Shown one piece after another: positions 15,384 through 23,235 of a DNA stretch of 40,475 nt. Source of the DNA: an uncultured Actinomycetes bacterium (GTDB lineage Bacteria; Actinomycetota; Acidimicrobiia; Acidimicrobiales; SZUA-35); NCBI GenBank assembly GCA_902826025.1, contig CADEDH010000058.1, positions 1 through 40,475 of the forward strand, read 5' to 3'. Numbering within the stretch: position 1 is the first letter of the stretch; every line of letters begins with the position of its first letter. The position numbers and the translations under genes are program-made. The notes beneath the pieces are model-generated. The model made no database searches and was not told the origin of the DNA. It saw nothing but the letters and a program-made list of their open reading frames with translations.

Positions 15384-16049
15384 TCACACCACTGGTTTCC
15401 GGCGGCGGACCTCGGGCAGGGTCGACGCCGTGGCCATGGTCTGGAGGTGTGTGGTGTACATCTCGGCCGTCCATCCGTGGGTGTCGACGAGACGTCGGTA
15501 GTTCATCGGGTCGATGAGCATGTCGAGCATGGCCGCGGCCACGGCGACCGTGAGGCCCGACCGTAGGCCGCCCAGTTCGGCGAGTCGGGCGACGACCTGG
15601 CGGGCGCCGTCGAGACGATGCCCATCCGACGTGGCCAGCAGGGTGGCCACGTCGGCGTCGGCGTCGGCGGCGACGAGGAGCACCTGGTACAGCGGAGCGA
15701 TCCGCTGGGAGATGCCGGCGTTCATGGCGATCCACGATTCGAGCGCCTCGACGGGATCCTCGGCCTGCATGAGCTGGCGCATCTCTGGTCGGTCGGCGAT
15801 GGCGATCGGCTCATCGTCACCGGCCAGGGTCCAGTCGAACGCCAGCTTGAGGATGTCGGCCTTGCTCCCGACTGACGTGAAGACCGTCCGTCGGCTCACC
15901 TCGGCGCGCTCGGCGATGGCATCGATTGTCGTCGGCCCGTAGCCGCGTTCGACGAACAGCTGGGCACCGGCGTCGACGATCCGGCGACGGGTGATCCGTG
16001 ACTGCTCGTCCCGCAGGGTCGACCGGTAGGCACGCGGGGCGCCGGTCAC
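15384..16049 (-). CDS. TetR-family transcriptional regulator
   Basis: A 221-residue regulator. The helix-turn-helix covers about residues 38-59 (GPTTIDAIAERAEVSRRTVF). The segment FDWTLAGDDEPIAIADRPE after the DNA-binding domain closely resembles YDVTLAGDDDDVPLAQRPE in the regulator at 31532-32152, so the two are paralogues of one subfamily. I chose GTG 16049, preceded by GGGGTGG; the reading frame extends further upstream but those residues are not like the family and cross the promoter of the divergent monooxygenase. The likely target is that monooxygenase, through the operator near 16085. Confidence 0.85.
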   Translation of the reverse strand: MTGAPRAYRSTLRDEQSRITRRRIVDAGAQLFVERGYGPTTIDAIAERAEVSRRTVFTSVGSKADILKLAFDWTLAGDDEPIAIADRPEMRQLMQAEDPVEALESWIAMNAGISQRIAPLYQVLLVAADADADVATLLATSDGHRLDGARQVVARLAELGGLRSGLTVAVAAAMLDMLIDPMNYRRLVDTHGWTAEMYTTHLQTMATASTLPEVRRRKPVV

Positions 16050-16084
16050 CGGCCACCCCGAAATTGGGTTGCCGCATTTGAATG

Positions 16085-16095
16085 CACTACTAGTG
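16085..16095. promoter_or_regulatory. Small palindrome in AT-rich divergent promoter region
   Basis: CACTACTAGTG forms a 5-1-5 palindrome inside an unusually AT-rich stretch (16060-16115) between the divergent TetR and monooxygenase starts. It is a candidate binding site for the TetR protein; no footprint can be shown from sequence. The monooxygenase has a clear AGGAG site at 16123-16127. Confidence 0.4.
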
Positions 16096-16133
16096 TGATC
16101 ATTTAATCGACAGTGTAGGCAAAGGAGTAGGGC

Positions 16134-17507
16134 ATGAGAGTGATCATCGTCGGGGCCGGCCCGACCGGCATAACCCTTGGCGCCGCGCTCGCCCGGCGCC
16201 GCCATCGTGTGGTGGCATTCGACCGGGACCCGGGGCCGTCATCCGACGGCTCCTGGCGGCGCCGTGGTGTGATGCAGTTCGAGCAGGCGCACGGCTTCCG
16301 TCAGCAGGTGCACGATCTCCTCGGGGCCGAGTGGCCCGAGGCGTGGCAGGTGTGGCGGGACCTCGGGGCCGAATTGGTCGTCGCGGTTCCCTCGGTGGGC
16401 GGCGCGCCCGGGGCGCTCGGGGTCAGGTCCCGCCGTTCGACCTACGAGCGGGCGTTGCGGCTCGCCGCCGCCGAGGTGGACGGTCTCACCCTCGCCACCG
16501 GTCGCGTCGATGGTCTCATCGAGGAAGCGGGGCAGGTCATCGGCGTCATCGTCGACGGCCAACCGCACCACGCCGACCTCGTGATCGACGCCGGCGGCCG
16601 GCTGTCCCGGTTGGCGCCACCTTCGCAACTCGGGGGCGACACCGGCATGGCGTACGTCTCCCGCACCTTCCGCCGGCGCCGCGGAGCGCCTCCGGGGCCG
16701 ATCGTCAGCCCGTTGGCCTGGAGCGGCCAGTTCCACGGGTACGACGGCTACGTCTTCCCCCACGAGCACGGCCACATCTCCGTGGTGCTCATCCGCCCCA
16801 CGGCCGACATCGGGTTCGGCGTGCTCCGTCATCTCGACGCCTTCGAGGCGGCCTGTCGGGCGATCCCGGCGCTGGCGGAATGGACCGACCCGGAGCTCAC
16901 CACCCCGACCAGCGGTGTGCTGGCGGGGGGTGGCCTGATGAACCTGTACCGGCCGCAGTCCGGCCGGCCGGGCCTGGTGGCGGTCGGCGATGCCGTGGCC
17001 ACCACCGCCCCCACCGCCGGTCGGGGCCTGGCCATGGCCAGCATGCAGATCGGCGCCCTGCTCGGGTGCCTGGATGCAGGAGCCGACCCGTCAACCATCG
17101 CCCGGCCCTTCGGGATGTGGTGTGACACCTGGATGCGCCCGTGGGTGGAGGACCATCTGGCGTTCGACGCCGAATCGGTCCGGCGCTGGAAGGGGTACGA
17201 CATCGATCTGGCCCAGCCGCTGACGTCGGCCGCCATCGCCGCCGCCGCCCAGGCCGACCCGTCCATCGGGCCCCTGATTGCGCCCTTCCACGCCATGGCC
17301 GCCCTACCGGTGTCCCTGGCCGACGCCGAGCACCTGGCGCGCGCCGTCTACGAAACGGGCTGGTGCCCGCCCACCGCCGACGGCCCGACGCGCGACGAGC
17401 TCGTGGCGCTCGCCGCCCGGGCCCACGTCCGGTCGCCGATGGCCGTCGCCGCCCGACCCCGGCACCCAGGGAACCGGCCGCGCACCCCGGCCGCCCACCA
17501 GCAGTAG
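16134..17507 (+). CDS. FAD-dependent monooxygenase-like flavoprotein
   Basis: A 457-residue flavoprotein. The N-terminal Rossmann motif MRVIIVGAGPTGITLGAAL (GxGxxG) binds the ADP part of FAD, FDRD at 35-38 ends the second strand, and GLVAVGDAVATTAPTAGRGLAMA near residue 280-300 is the second FAD motif (GD) of aromatic-hydroxylase-type enzymes. The closest broad group is the styrene monooxygenase/geranylgeranyl reductase-like hydroxylases; the C-terminus (430-457) is a basic, Pro-rich tail. It is divergent from a TetR gene that probably controls it. It may oxidise an aromatic or alkene substrate, which is inference. Confidence 0.8.
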   Translation: MRVIIVGAGPTGITLGAALARRRHRVVAFDRDPGPSSDGSWRRRGVMQFEQAHGFRQQVHDLLGAEWPEAWQVWRDLGAELVVAVPSVGGAPGALGVRSRRSTYERALRLAAAEVDGLTLATGRVDGLIEEAGQVIGVIVDGQPHHADLVIDAGGRLSRLAPPSQLGGDTGMAYVSRTFRRRRGAPPGPIVSPLAWSGQFHGYDGYVFPHEHGHISVVLIRPTADIGFGVLRHLDAFEAACRAIPALAEWTDPELTTPTSGVLAGGGLMNLYRPQSGRPGLVAVGDAVATTAPTAGRGLAMASMQIGALLGCLDAGADPSTIARPFGMWCDTWMRPWVEDHLAFDAESVRRWKGYDIDLAQPLTSAAIAAAAQADPSIGPLIAPFHAMAALPVSLADAEHLARAVYETGWCPPTADGPTRDELVALAARAHVRSPMAVAARPRHPGNRPRTPAAHQQ

Positions 17508-17516
17508 GAGGCTCCG

Positions 17517-17627
17517 ATGATCCCTTCCCACCCTGTTACCGCCACACCCCACCCCATCCAGACCCACACCCAGGAACGAGCCCACCGTGACCAGCTCCGA
17601 CCGAACGGCGGACGCTCTGGCGCTTAG
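17517..17627 (+). CDS. Possible 36-residue ORF, or truncated gene start
   Basis: ATG 17517 follows an excellent AGGAGG site five bases away and overlaps no known domain; its 36 residues are Pro/His/Thr/Arg-rich and match nothing I know. In another frame, GTG 17587 opens MTSSDRTADALAL, which reads like the first residues of a normal gene and stops soon after, next to the end of the ATPase gene. Either could be the start of a gene that has been cut off. Low confidence that any protein is made. Confidence 0.25.
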   Translation: MIPSHPVTATPHPIQTHTQERAHRDQLRPNGGRSGA

Positions 17628-17630
17628 GTG

Positions 17631-19082
17631 TCAGCTGCCGCCGTAGAGTCGCTCCAGATCTGCCAGTTCCACGTCGGGCCGCTGGCGAGCCACCCGCCGA
17701 AGCTCGGCCGTGAACCCACCCCGGCCCACCAGCAGCCGACGGAGCCCGGTGCTGGCCCGGTCTCCGAGCGCCGCCGCGATCTTGTCGAGGCGGGCGAGCT
17801 CGCCCACGCCCACCGGGCTCAGGCCTGCCTTGGTCTCACCGATCAGGATCACCTGGTCCTTGCCGTGGCGATCGGGCTCTACAGCCACCAGATCGATCTG
17901 GTGGCGGACCCTCCCCGCCGACAAGGTGGACGGGCCGACCAGCCGGGGGGAGCCCCCGACGGTCTCAGGGCTGGCGTGGGTGAGCAGCCACTCGGCTGCC
18001 ATCCACTCCAGATGGGGGCCGTAGATGAGCGACGCGACGCGGTGGGCGGCGTCATCCCACACCGCTGCGGCCTGGCCCCGGTTGAGGCGTAACTCGTCCG
18101 GCTCGATCAGCACCCGATGGGTGCGCACGATGGGTTCAGCCAGGAGGAGGATAGAGCGGTTCCGGTGGAGAGGATCGGGACGCTGCTCGATCCAGCCGCT
18201 CTCGGTCAGAACGCGGAGGGGGAATGTGAGCGATGCGTCAGCTCGACCGACCGCTGCCGCCACGTCGCCGCGTCGGCGGTTGCCGTCGGCCACGGCGGCG
18301 AGGAGGCCCCAATACAGGGCCCGGCTCCCGAGCGCCGGATCCTCGGACAGGACGACCTGGCCCTCGCGGTGCAGGGGCGACGTCGGTGTCAGCAGGTGAT
18401 CCACCGCCCATCGCCCCACGGCGCCCCGGCGCGGCCCCGTGCCGGCGAGCACCAGGTAGCCAGGTGTGCCACCGACCAAGGCATGGAGCTGGAAAGCGGC
18501 ATCGGGGTTGTCGTCGACACCCCAGTAGGCGGCTGCCGTCCGGAAGTCGAACGGGCCGACCACGAGCTCCAGCGACGCCCGGCCCCGGAGGGCGGCGTCG
18601 GGGCCGATCAGTGCCTTCATCTGGGAAAAGGCCGATCCGCACAGCACAAGCCGGGTCTGTCCCTGCCGGAGTGCCCCCGGCGTGAGCTGCTCCTGCACCA
18701 CCGAGGCGACCTCCGGGGCGGCGTCGAGGAGATAGCCGAACTCGTCGATCAGCACCACCCCCGGCTGTCCGTCGGGGCCGGGAAGGGAGAACGTCGCCTC
18801 GAATGCGGCATCCCACGATGCGAACCGGCGCCGGTCGGTCGAGCCGGACCACCGGGAGAACTGCTGGGAGAAGAGATCGAGGTTCTGCTGGGATGAGAGC
18901 TGCCGGGCCTGCCAGTAGTGCGCTCCGGCTTCCTCGACCAACGCCTCCAGCAGGGTGGTCTTTCCCTGCCGGCGTCGGCCGTAGACGATGCCCAACCCGG
19001 CGCCTGCCGCCTCCGGGTGCGAGAACGACCACAGCCGGTCCCACTCACCTGTGCGATCGAACAACCAATCGGGACGGGACAT
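17631..19082 (-). CDS. ATPase with C-terminal DUF234 nuclease-like domain
   Basis: A 483-residue protein of the archaeal-type ATPase family (STAND/MNS-like P-loop). Walker A is GRRRQGKTTLL at 35-45; Walker B is VVLIDEFGYLLD at 109-120. A winged-helix-like region follows (about 250-320), then a DUF234/PD-(D/E)xK-like module with D397 (HQIDLVAVE) and E416-T-K418 (ILIGETKAG), residues that in nucleases bind metal. Such genes are abundant, often single and irregularly distributed in archaea and some bacteria; their role is not settled, and links to mobile elements or defence have been suggested. A perfect 54-bp palindrome lies five bases upstream of the ATG. No partner gene is apparent. Confidence 0.85.
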   Translation of the reverse strand: MSRPDWLFDRTGEWDRLWSFSHPEAAGAGLGIVYGRRRQGKTTLLEALVEEAGAHYWQARQLSSQQNLDLFSQQFSRWSGSTDRRRFASWDAAFEATFSLPGPDGQPGVVLIDEFGYLLDAAPEVASVVQEQLTPGALRQGQTRLVLCGSAFSQMKALIGPDAALRGRASLELVVGPFDFRTAAAYWGVDDNPDAAFQLHALVGGTPGYLVLAGTGPRRGAVGRWAVDHLLTPTSPLHREGQVVLSEDPALGSRALYWGLLAAVADGNRRRGDVAAAVGRADASLTFPLRVLTESGWIEQRPDPLHRNRSILLLAEPIVRTHRVLIEPDELRLNRGQAAAVWDDAAHRVASLIYGPHLEWMAAEWLLTHASPETVGGSPRLVGPSTLSAGRVRHQIDLVAVEPDRHGKDQVILIGETKAGLSPVGVGELARLDKIAAALGDRASTGLRRLLVGRGGFTAELRRVARQRPDVELADLERLYGGS

Positions 19083-19087
19083 GGCCT

Positions 19088-19141
19088 CTAGTGTAACTCG
19101 ATCTATTGTAAGTGCACTTACAATAGATCGAGTTACACTAG
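19088..19141. repeat. Perfect 54-bp palindrome upstream of ATPase-DUF234 gene
   Basis: Two 27-base arms without any spacer, centred on GTGCAC between 19114 and 19115, with CTAG at both ends. GC content of the arms is about 37 percent, far below the surroundings. It ends five bases from the ATPase ATG, so it overlaps the region where the promoter and ribosome binding site of that gene should be. It may be an operator, a cruciform, a strong mRNA hairpin or the scar of an inverted duplication. Confidence 0.95.
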
Positions 19142-19183
19142 ACTGTGAAGTATCTGACCGGATCAGGCATCGGGCCCGGGGGC

Positions 19184-20023
19184 CTACAGGTTCACCAGGA
19201 AGTCGTTGAGCTCCCGCATGAAGGGGCTGAGGGTGGCGGGGGCGTGGACGCTGTGAGCGGCGCCGGGCACCATCGTCACCTCGGCGTCGGGGTTGGCGGC
19301 CAGGAACGGCTCGACGTCACCCGGCTCGAACACGGCTCCCACCTCGGGGTCGGCCCGCACCACGGTGACCGGGCACCGCAGCGGCACCGACGGGTCGTAG
19401 CCCCGCCACACGACGCCCTGGATGGCCGCCTCCATCGTGGCGGGATCCCAGGCGTGCAACGTGCGGCACCGGTCTTCCACCTCATCGGGCGGGGTCATGG
19501 CCGACGCTATGGCCCGGTACTCCTCCACCGGGGCGTCACGGGCCTGCAGATCCCGCACCGCCGCCACCAGGCGGGGGAAGAACTGGGCAACCGGGCTGGC
19601 CTCCCGCCGGGCGGTGTCGCCCTCGTAGAGCGGCGGGTCCTCCAGGAACACGCCGAGCAGCAGCTCGGGCCGGGCGGCGGCCAGCGCAGCCGCCACCACC
19701 CCGCCCAGTGAGTGACCCGCCACCGCCGCCGGGCCGGCGCCGAGGAACTCGATCACCGCTCCGAGGTCGGCGGCGTAGCTGAGCGCGTCGTACCCGTCGA
19801 CCGACCCGGCCCGGCTCGACTCGCCGTGACCACGCTGGTCCACCGCCAGCAGCTGGAGCTGGCCGTTGTCGACGTAGCGGGGTAGGAGCTGCTCCACCAC
19901 GGGATCCCACGTCTGGCGCCGACCTGAGAGGCCGTGCAGCAGGATCAGGGGCGGGGCCGACTCGTCGCCGTGGTGCTCCACGGCCAGCGTCATGCCGGTG
20001 CTGAGGCTCAGCTCGATGGCCAT
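19184..20023 (-). CDS. Alpha/beta hydrolase
   Basis: A 279-residue cytoplasmic hydrolase. Motifs: LILLHGLSGRRQTWDPV (HG oxyanion loop), LLAVDQRGHGESSR, the nucleophile elbow VAGHSLGGVV, and the catalytic His in VPGAAHSVHAP near residue 260. The lid region contains a helix with VAQFFPRLVAAVRDLQ. The ATG overlaps the stop of the upstream crotonase gene (TGATG-type overlap), so the two are translationally coupled. This suggests that it acts on the crotonase pathway, for example as a thioesterase or C-C hydrolase, but the substrate is unknown. Confidence 0.88.
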   Translation of the reverse strand: MAIELSLSTGMTLAVEHHGDESAPPLILLHGLSGRRQTWDPVVEQLLPRYVDNGQLQLLAVDQRGHGESSRAGSVDGYDALSYAADLGAVIEFLGAGPAAVAGHSLGGVVAAALAAARPELLLGVFLEDPPLYEGDTARREASPVAQFFPRLVAAVRDLQARDAPVEEYRAIASAMTPPDEVEDRCRTLHAWDPATMEAAIQGVVWRGYDPSVPLRCPVTVVRADPEVGAVFEPGDVEPFLAANPDAEVTMVPGAAHSVHAPATLSPFMRELNDFLVNL

Positions 20024-20826
20024 CAGCGGCCGGTGTAGCTGGGGGCCCGCTTCTCCATGAACGCCTTCGGCCCCTCCACCGCATCCTGGCTGCGGAAGAC
20101 TGGGGCGCTCATCTCCAGCTCCACGTCCATGGCCTGGCGCTCGGGCAGTCCCAGGCAGGCCTTGGCCGACCGCTTGATGGCCCGCACCGCCAGCGGCCCG
20201 TTGGCCGCGATGCGCTCGGCGATCTTCATGGCCTCCGGTACCACCTGATCGGGCTCCACCACCCGGTTGACGAAGCCCAGCTCGTAGGCCCGGGCGGCAT
20301 CCACCAGCTCCCCGGTGAGCAGCCACTCCATGGCCACGGCGTAGGGGAGCTGCACCGGCAGGCGCACGCTGGAGCCGCCGGCCGGGAACAGGGCCCGCTG
20401 CACCTCCTGCACCCCGAAGCGGGCCACGGTGGAGGCGACCCGGATGTCGGTGCCCTGCACCAGCTCGCACCCGCCGGCCACGGCCGTGCCGTTGACGGCG
20501 GCGATGATCGGCTTGTCGAGGTCGATCACCCGGAGCAGGGCCCGGTCGGTGATCGATTTGTCGGCCAGCACCCGATTGTCGTATTCGTCCTCCGGCTGGC
20601 GGGTCTTGGTCATCAGGGGGATGAGGCGGCCCAGGTCTGCTCCGGCGGAAAACACCGTGCCGTTGCCGGTGACCACGATCACCCGGATCCCGTCGTCGGC
20701 CTGCGCCTCGTCCCATGCATCGGCCAGGCGGCACGCCACCTCGGGGCTGATGGCGTTGCGGGCCTCGGGGCGGTTCAGGGTGACAAGGGCGACGTGGCCC
20801 TGCTTCTCGTACTCGACTACAGCCAT
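20023..20826 (-). CDS. Enoyl-CoA hydratase/isomerase (crotonase family)
   Basis: A 267-residue crotonase. Both catalytic glutamates of hydratases are kept: E121 in AVAGGCELVQGTD and E141 in FGVQEVQRALFP, exactly 20 residues apart as in rat mitochondrial hydratase. The oxyanion hole segments are FSAGADL (residues 59-65) and VAGGCE. A true hydratase of short or medium enoyl-CoA is therefore likely. The start ATG 20826 (MAVVEYEKQG) gives the normal length; the frame is open further upstream through H2 but is not family-like there. Coupled to the hydrolase gene downstream. Confidence 0.9.
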   Translation of the reverse strand: MAVVEYEKQGHVALVTLNRPEARNAISPEVACRLADAWDEAQADDGIRVIVVTGNGTVFSAGADLGRLIPLMTKTRQPEDEYDNRVLADKSITDRALLRVIDLDKPIIAAVNGTAVAGGCELVQGTDIRVASTVARFGVQEVQRALFPAGGSSVRLPVQLPYAVAMEWLLTGELVDAARAYELGFVNRVVEPDQVVPEAMKIAERIAANGPLAVRAIKRSAKACLGLPERQAMDVELEMSAPVFRSQDAVEGPKAFMEKRAPSYTGR

Positions 20827-20899
20827 GGCCGGGAGCATAGGTGGGCCGTGTGACAGTGCGCCTCCCTGCGCCCGCCGCTGCTTCACTCGGTGCCGAACC

Positions 20900-20938
20900 T
20901 TGTCACCTTGTGCCGCCAGAGGCGGCACAAGGTGACAA
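20900..20938. repeat. Hairpin element H2 (18-bp perfect stem, 3-nt loop), terminator-like
   Basis: Arms 20900-20917 and 20921-20938 with loop aga. Upstream flank CGAACCTTGT and core TGCCGCC/GGCGGCA match H1 at 13840-13890; the seven bases between differ completely but remain paired. It is about 60 bases downstream of the stop of the VOC gene at 20998-21351, so it may terminate the YCII-sigma-VOC operon. No T-tract. Confidence 0.85.
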
Positions 20939-20997
20939 AGAACGGCGGGATGGCGCGATTGATCTCCACCAGGGAGCTCGTCGCGACGTTCCGCGTT

Positions 20998-21351
20998 TCA
21001 GCCGGTCTGGCTGGCGACGCCGACGATCTGGCCGTGGGGGTCGGCGAACAGACCGAAGATGACACCGGGCACCTCGGTTGCGGGCTGGACGATTCGGCCC
21101 CCCAACCCGGCGGCCTGGTCGAGGGCGGCGGTCACATCGGCCACCCCGACGAACACCGTCACCATGGGGGCTCCACCCTGGGTCGGGCTGATGCCGCCGG
21201 CGATGGTGCCCTCGGGCACGCCGCTGTCGACGTAGGTGTAGCCATCGATGCCCCCGGGCGGGTAGCTCCAGCCGAACATCTCGGCGTAGAAGGCGCGGCT
21301 GGCGTCGGGATCCTGGCTGCGGATCTCGAAGTGGACGACGGGGTTGCCCAT
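20998..21351 (-). CDS. VOC-family (glyoxalase/bleomycin resistance-like) protein
   Basis: A 117-residue single VOC module. The start MGNPVVHFEIRSQDPDASRAFYAEMFGWSY is the hallmark of the actinobacterial group that includes Rv0577-like proteins (here in strand then helix order), and GVIFGLFADPHGQIVGV closes the fold. H7 and the acidic residue near the end could be metal ligands. ATG 21351 follows AAGGAG. It lies 65 bases after the ECF sigma gene on the same strand, so it probably belongs to that operon. Substrate unknown. Confidence 0.87.
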   Translation of the reverse strand: MGNPVVHFEIRSQDPDASRAFYAEMFGWSYPPGGIDGYTYVDSGVPEGTIAGGISPTQGGAPMVTVFVGVADVTAALDQAAGLGGRIVQPATEVPGVIFGLFADPHGQIVGVASQTG

Positions 21352-21416
21352 TGAAAGGTTCTCCTTCGGTTCGGTTGACGGCAGTCCTACGAACGGCAGA
21401 CCGGCCGAATCGACCC

Positions 21417-22670
21417 TCAGGCCAACTTTTCTCGAGCCTGGCGCAGCGATTGCTGCGCCGGCTCGTCGTCGGTGGTGGCGATGGCCCGGTCGTACGCCTC
21501 TCGGGCCTCGTCGGGCCGGCCGGCCCGGGCCAGGCAGTCGGCCCGAGCGCCGTGGTAGGGCCCATAGGCGGCCAGGCGGTCGGCGAGGCCGTCGAGCAGC
21601 GGCACCGCCGCCTCCGGGCCCTCGCTCATCGACACGGCGATGGCGTGGTTCAGGCGGGCCACCGGCGACGCCCCGGTGTGGGCCACCAGCCGCTCGTGGA
21701 GCCGGGCGATCCGCGTCCAGTCCCGGGCGTCGGCCGACGGCGGGCGCAGGTGCTCGGCGGCGATGGCGGCCTGGAGCCAGTACTGGCCGACCGGCCCCAG
21801 CTGCGGTGCCTGCTCTACCAGGCTCAGGCCCTCGGATATCTCTGACCGCACCCAGCGGGAGCGGTCCTGGTCGTCGAACAGGACCATCCCGGCGTCGTCC
21901 GTCCGGGCGTGGCGGCGGGAATGGTGGAGCAGCATCAGGGCCAGCAGCCCGGCCACCTCAGCCTCCCGGGGCATGAGCAGCCGCAGGAGTCGACCGAGGC
22001 GGATGGCCTCGTCGCACAGACGGCTCCGGTCGGCGACCCCAGCCGCCCCGGGATCAGAGCCCGAGGCTACGGCGTTGTGGCCCGACGCTACCGCGTTGTA
22101 GCCCGAGGTGAACACGGTGTAGACGACGGCCAGCACGGCGCTCAGGCGGGGCCCCAGCTCGTCGCCCGCGGGGACGGCGAACGGGATTCTGGCCACCGTG
22201 ATCTTGCGCTGGGCCCGCACCAGGCGCTGGGCCATCGTGGGCTCGCTGACGATGAAGAGGGCCGCCACCTCAGCGGTCGAGAGGCCGCACACCGCCCGCA
22301 GGGCCAGTGCCACCCTGGCTTCGAGGGCCAAAGCCGGGTGACAGCAGGTGAAGATAAGGCGGAGCCGGTCGTCCTCGCTCACGTCCACCTCGACCGGCTC
22401 GGCGTTCAGCTGGCTCAGCAGTTCCTTGTCGCCCCGGCGGGCCTCCCGGCGCAGCCGGTCGATCAGGCGACGCTTGGCCGTGGTTGCGATCCAGCCGCCG
22501 GGGCGGGGCGGGGTGCCCTGCTCGGCCCACAGCCGGGCCGCCACGGCGAACGCCTCCTGCACCGCGTCCTCGGCCTGGTCGACGGTGGCCCCCCGCCGGA
22601 TGAGGGCGGCCACCACCGGGCGCGCCTCGCGGCGGAACACCGCCTCGATATCCGTCGGCTGCCTGTCCAC
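21417..22670 (-). CDS. ECF42-type RNA polymerase sigma factor with C-terminal extension
   Basis: A 417-residue sigma factor of the extracytoplasmic-function type. Region 2 is at about residues 8-80 (AEDAVQEAFAVAARLW, GGWIATTAKRRLIDRLRREAR), region 4 at about 105-160 (CGLSTAEVAALFIVSEPTMAQRLVRAQRKI). The long C-terminal extension (DUF6596/TPR-like, ending AREAYDRAIATTDDEPAQQSLRQAREKL) is diagnostic of the ECF42 group, which has no anti-sigma gene and is paired with DGPF/YCII proteins, as here. GTG 22670 lies 17 bases after the YCII stop. A short tandem repeat (YNAVASG HNAVASG) interrupts the conserved start of the extension. Confidence 0.93.
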   Translation of the reverse strand: MDRQPTDIEAVFRREARPVVAALIRRGATVDQAEDAVQEAFAVAARLWAEQGTPPRPGGWIATTAKRRLIDRLRREARRGDKELLSQLNAEPVEVDVSEDDRLRLIFTCCHPALALEARVALALRAVCGLSTAEVAALFIVSEPTMAQRLVRAQRKITVARIPFAVPAGDELGPRLSAVLAVVYTVFTSGYNAVASGHNAVASGSDPGAAGVADRSRLCDEAIRLGRLLRLLMPREAEVAGLLALMLLHHSRRHARTDDAGMVLFDDQDRSRWVRSEISEGLSLVEQAPQLGPVGQYWLQAAIAAEHLRPPSADARDWTRIARLHERLVAHTGASPVARLNHAIAVSMSEGPEAAVPLLDGLADRLAAYGPYHGARADCLARAGRPDEAREAYDRAIATTDDEPAQQSLRQAREKLA

Positions 22671-22687
22671 CGCCCGGCCTGGGCCGC

Positions 22688-23026
22688 TCAGTGCTCGATC
22701 ATGACCGGCCGTACCTCGATCGCCCCGTGGCGGGCCCCCGGGATCCGGGCCGCCCATTGGATGGCCTGGTCGAGGTCGTCACAGTCGAACAGGTAGAAGC
22801 CACTGAGCTGCTCCTTGGACTCGATGAACGGGCCGTCGGTGAGCAGCACCTCCTCGTTGCGGAGGCGGATCGTGGTGGCCGAGGACACCGGGTGGAGGGC
22901 CAGGCCCCCGGCCCGCACACCGGCCTCGGCCGAGACCTGGTTGAGCTCCTGGTAACGAGCGAACTCGGCCGGGTCCAGATCCTCGTCGCTGTCCCACCTG
23001 GTCCAGATCAACGCCGCGTACAACAT
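22688..23026 (-). CDS. YCII/DGPF-domain protein
   Basis: A 112-residue protein of the YCII-related family; the naming motif LLTDGPFIESKEQLSGFYLFD is present near residue 60-80. The family folds like a dimeric alpha/beta barrel. In many bacteria these genes are the main targets of the co-encoded ECF42 sigma factor, and the arrangement here (YCII first, sigma second) fits. ATG 23026 has a GGAGGAGG sequence 11 bases upstream; upstream in-frame residues are not family-like. The biochemical role is not established. Confidence 0.9.
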   Translation of the reverse strand: MLYAALIWTRWDSDEDLDPAEFARYQELNQVSAEAGVRAGGLALHPVSSATTIRLRNEEVLLTDGPFIESKEQLSGFYLFDCDDLDQAIQWAARIPGARHGAIEVRPVMIEH

Positions 23027-23074
23027 GGGTAGCTGGTCCTCCTCCGATGCCGGCTGGCAGTGCCTCACTGTACC

Positions 23075-23102
23075 GACGAACGACAAGGCGCCCGGATCGA
23101 CA
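23075..23102 (-). promoter_or_regulatory. Candidate ECF42 autoregulated promoter
   Basis: On the minus strand TGTCGA (23097-23102) is followed after 18 bases by CGTC (23075-23078), about 50 bases before the YCII start. As I recall, ECF42 targets have TGTCGA at -35 and CGA/TC at -10. The spacing is slightly long, so a nearby CGTT could be the -10 instead. Confidence 0.45.
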
Positions 23103-23235
23103 GCTGTCGGCGGGGATGTGGGCGATCGGGGGTCGGCGATCCAGGGGCACGGAATCACCTGAGGTTCACAGGTCGATCTCAGCTTGCTCCCAGCTTTCGG
23201 GCGCAGGGTTGAGGATGACCCAAAAGGAGATGGTC

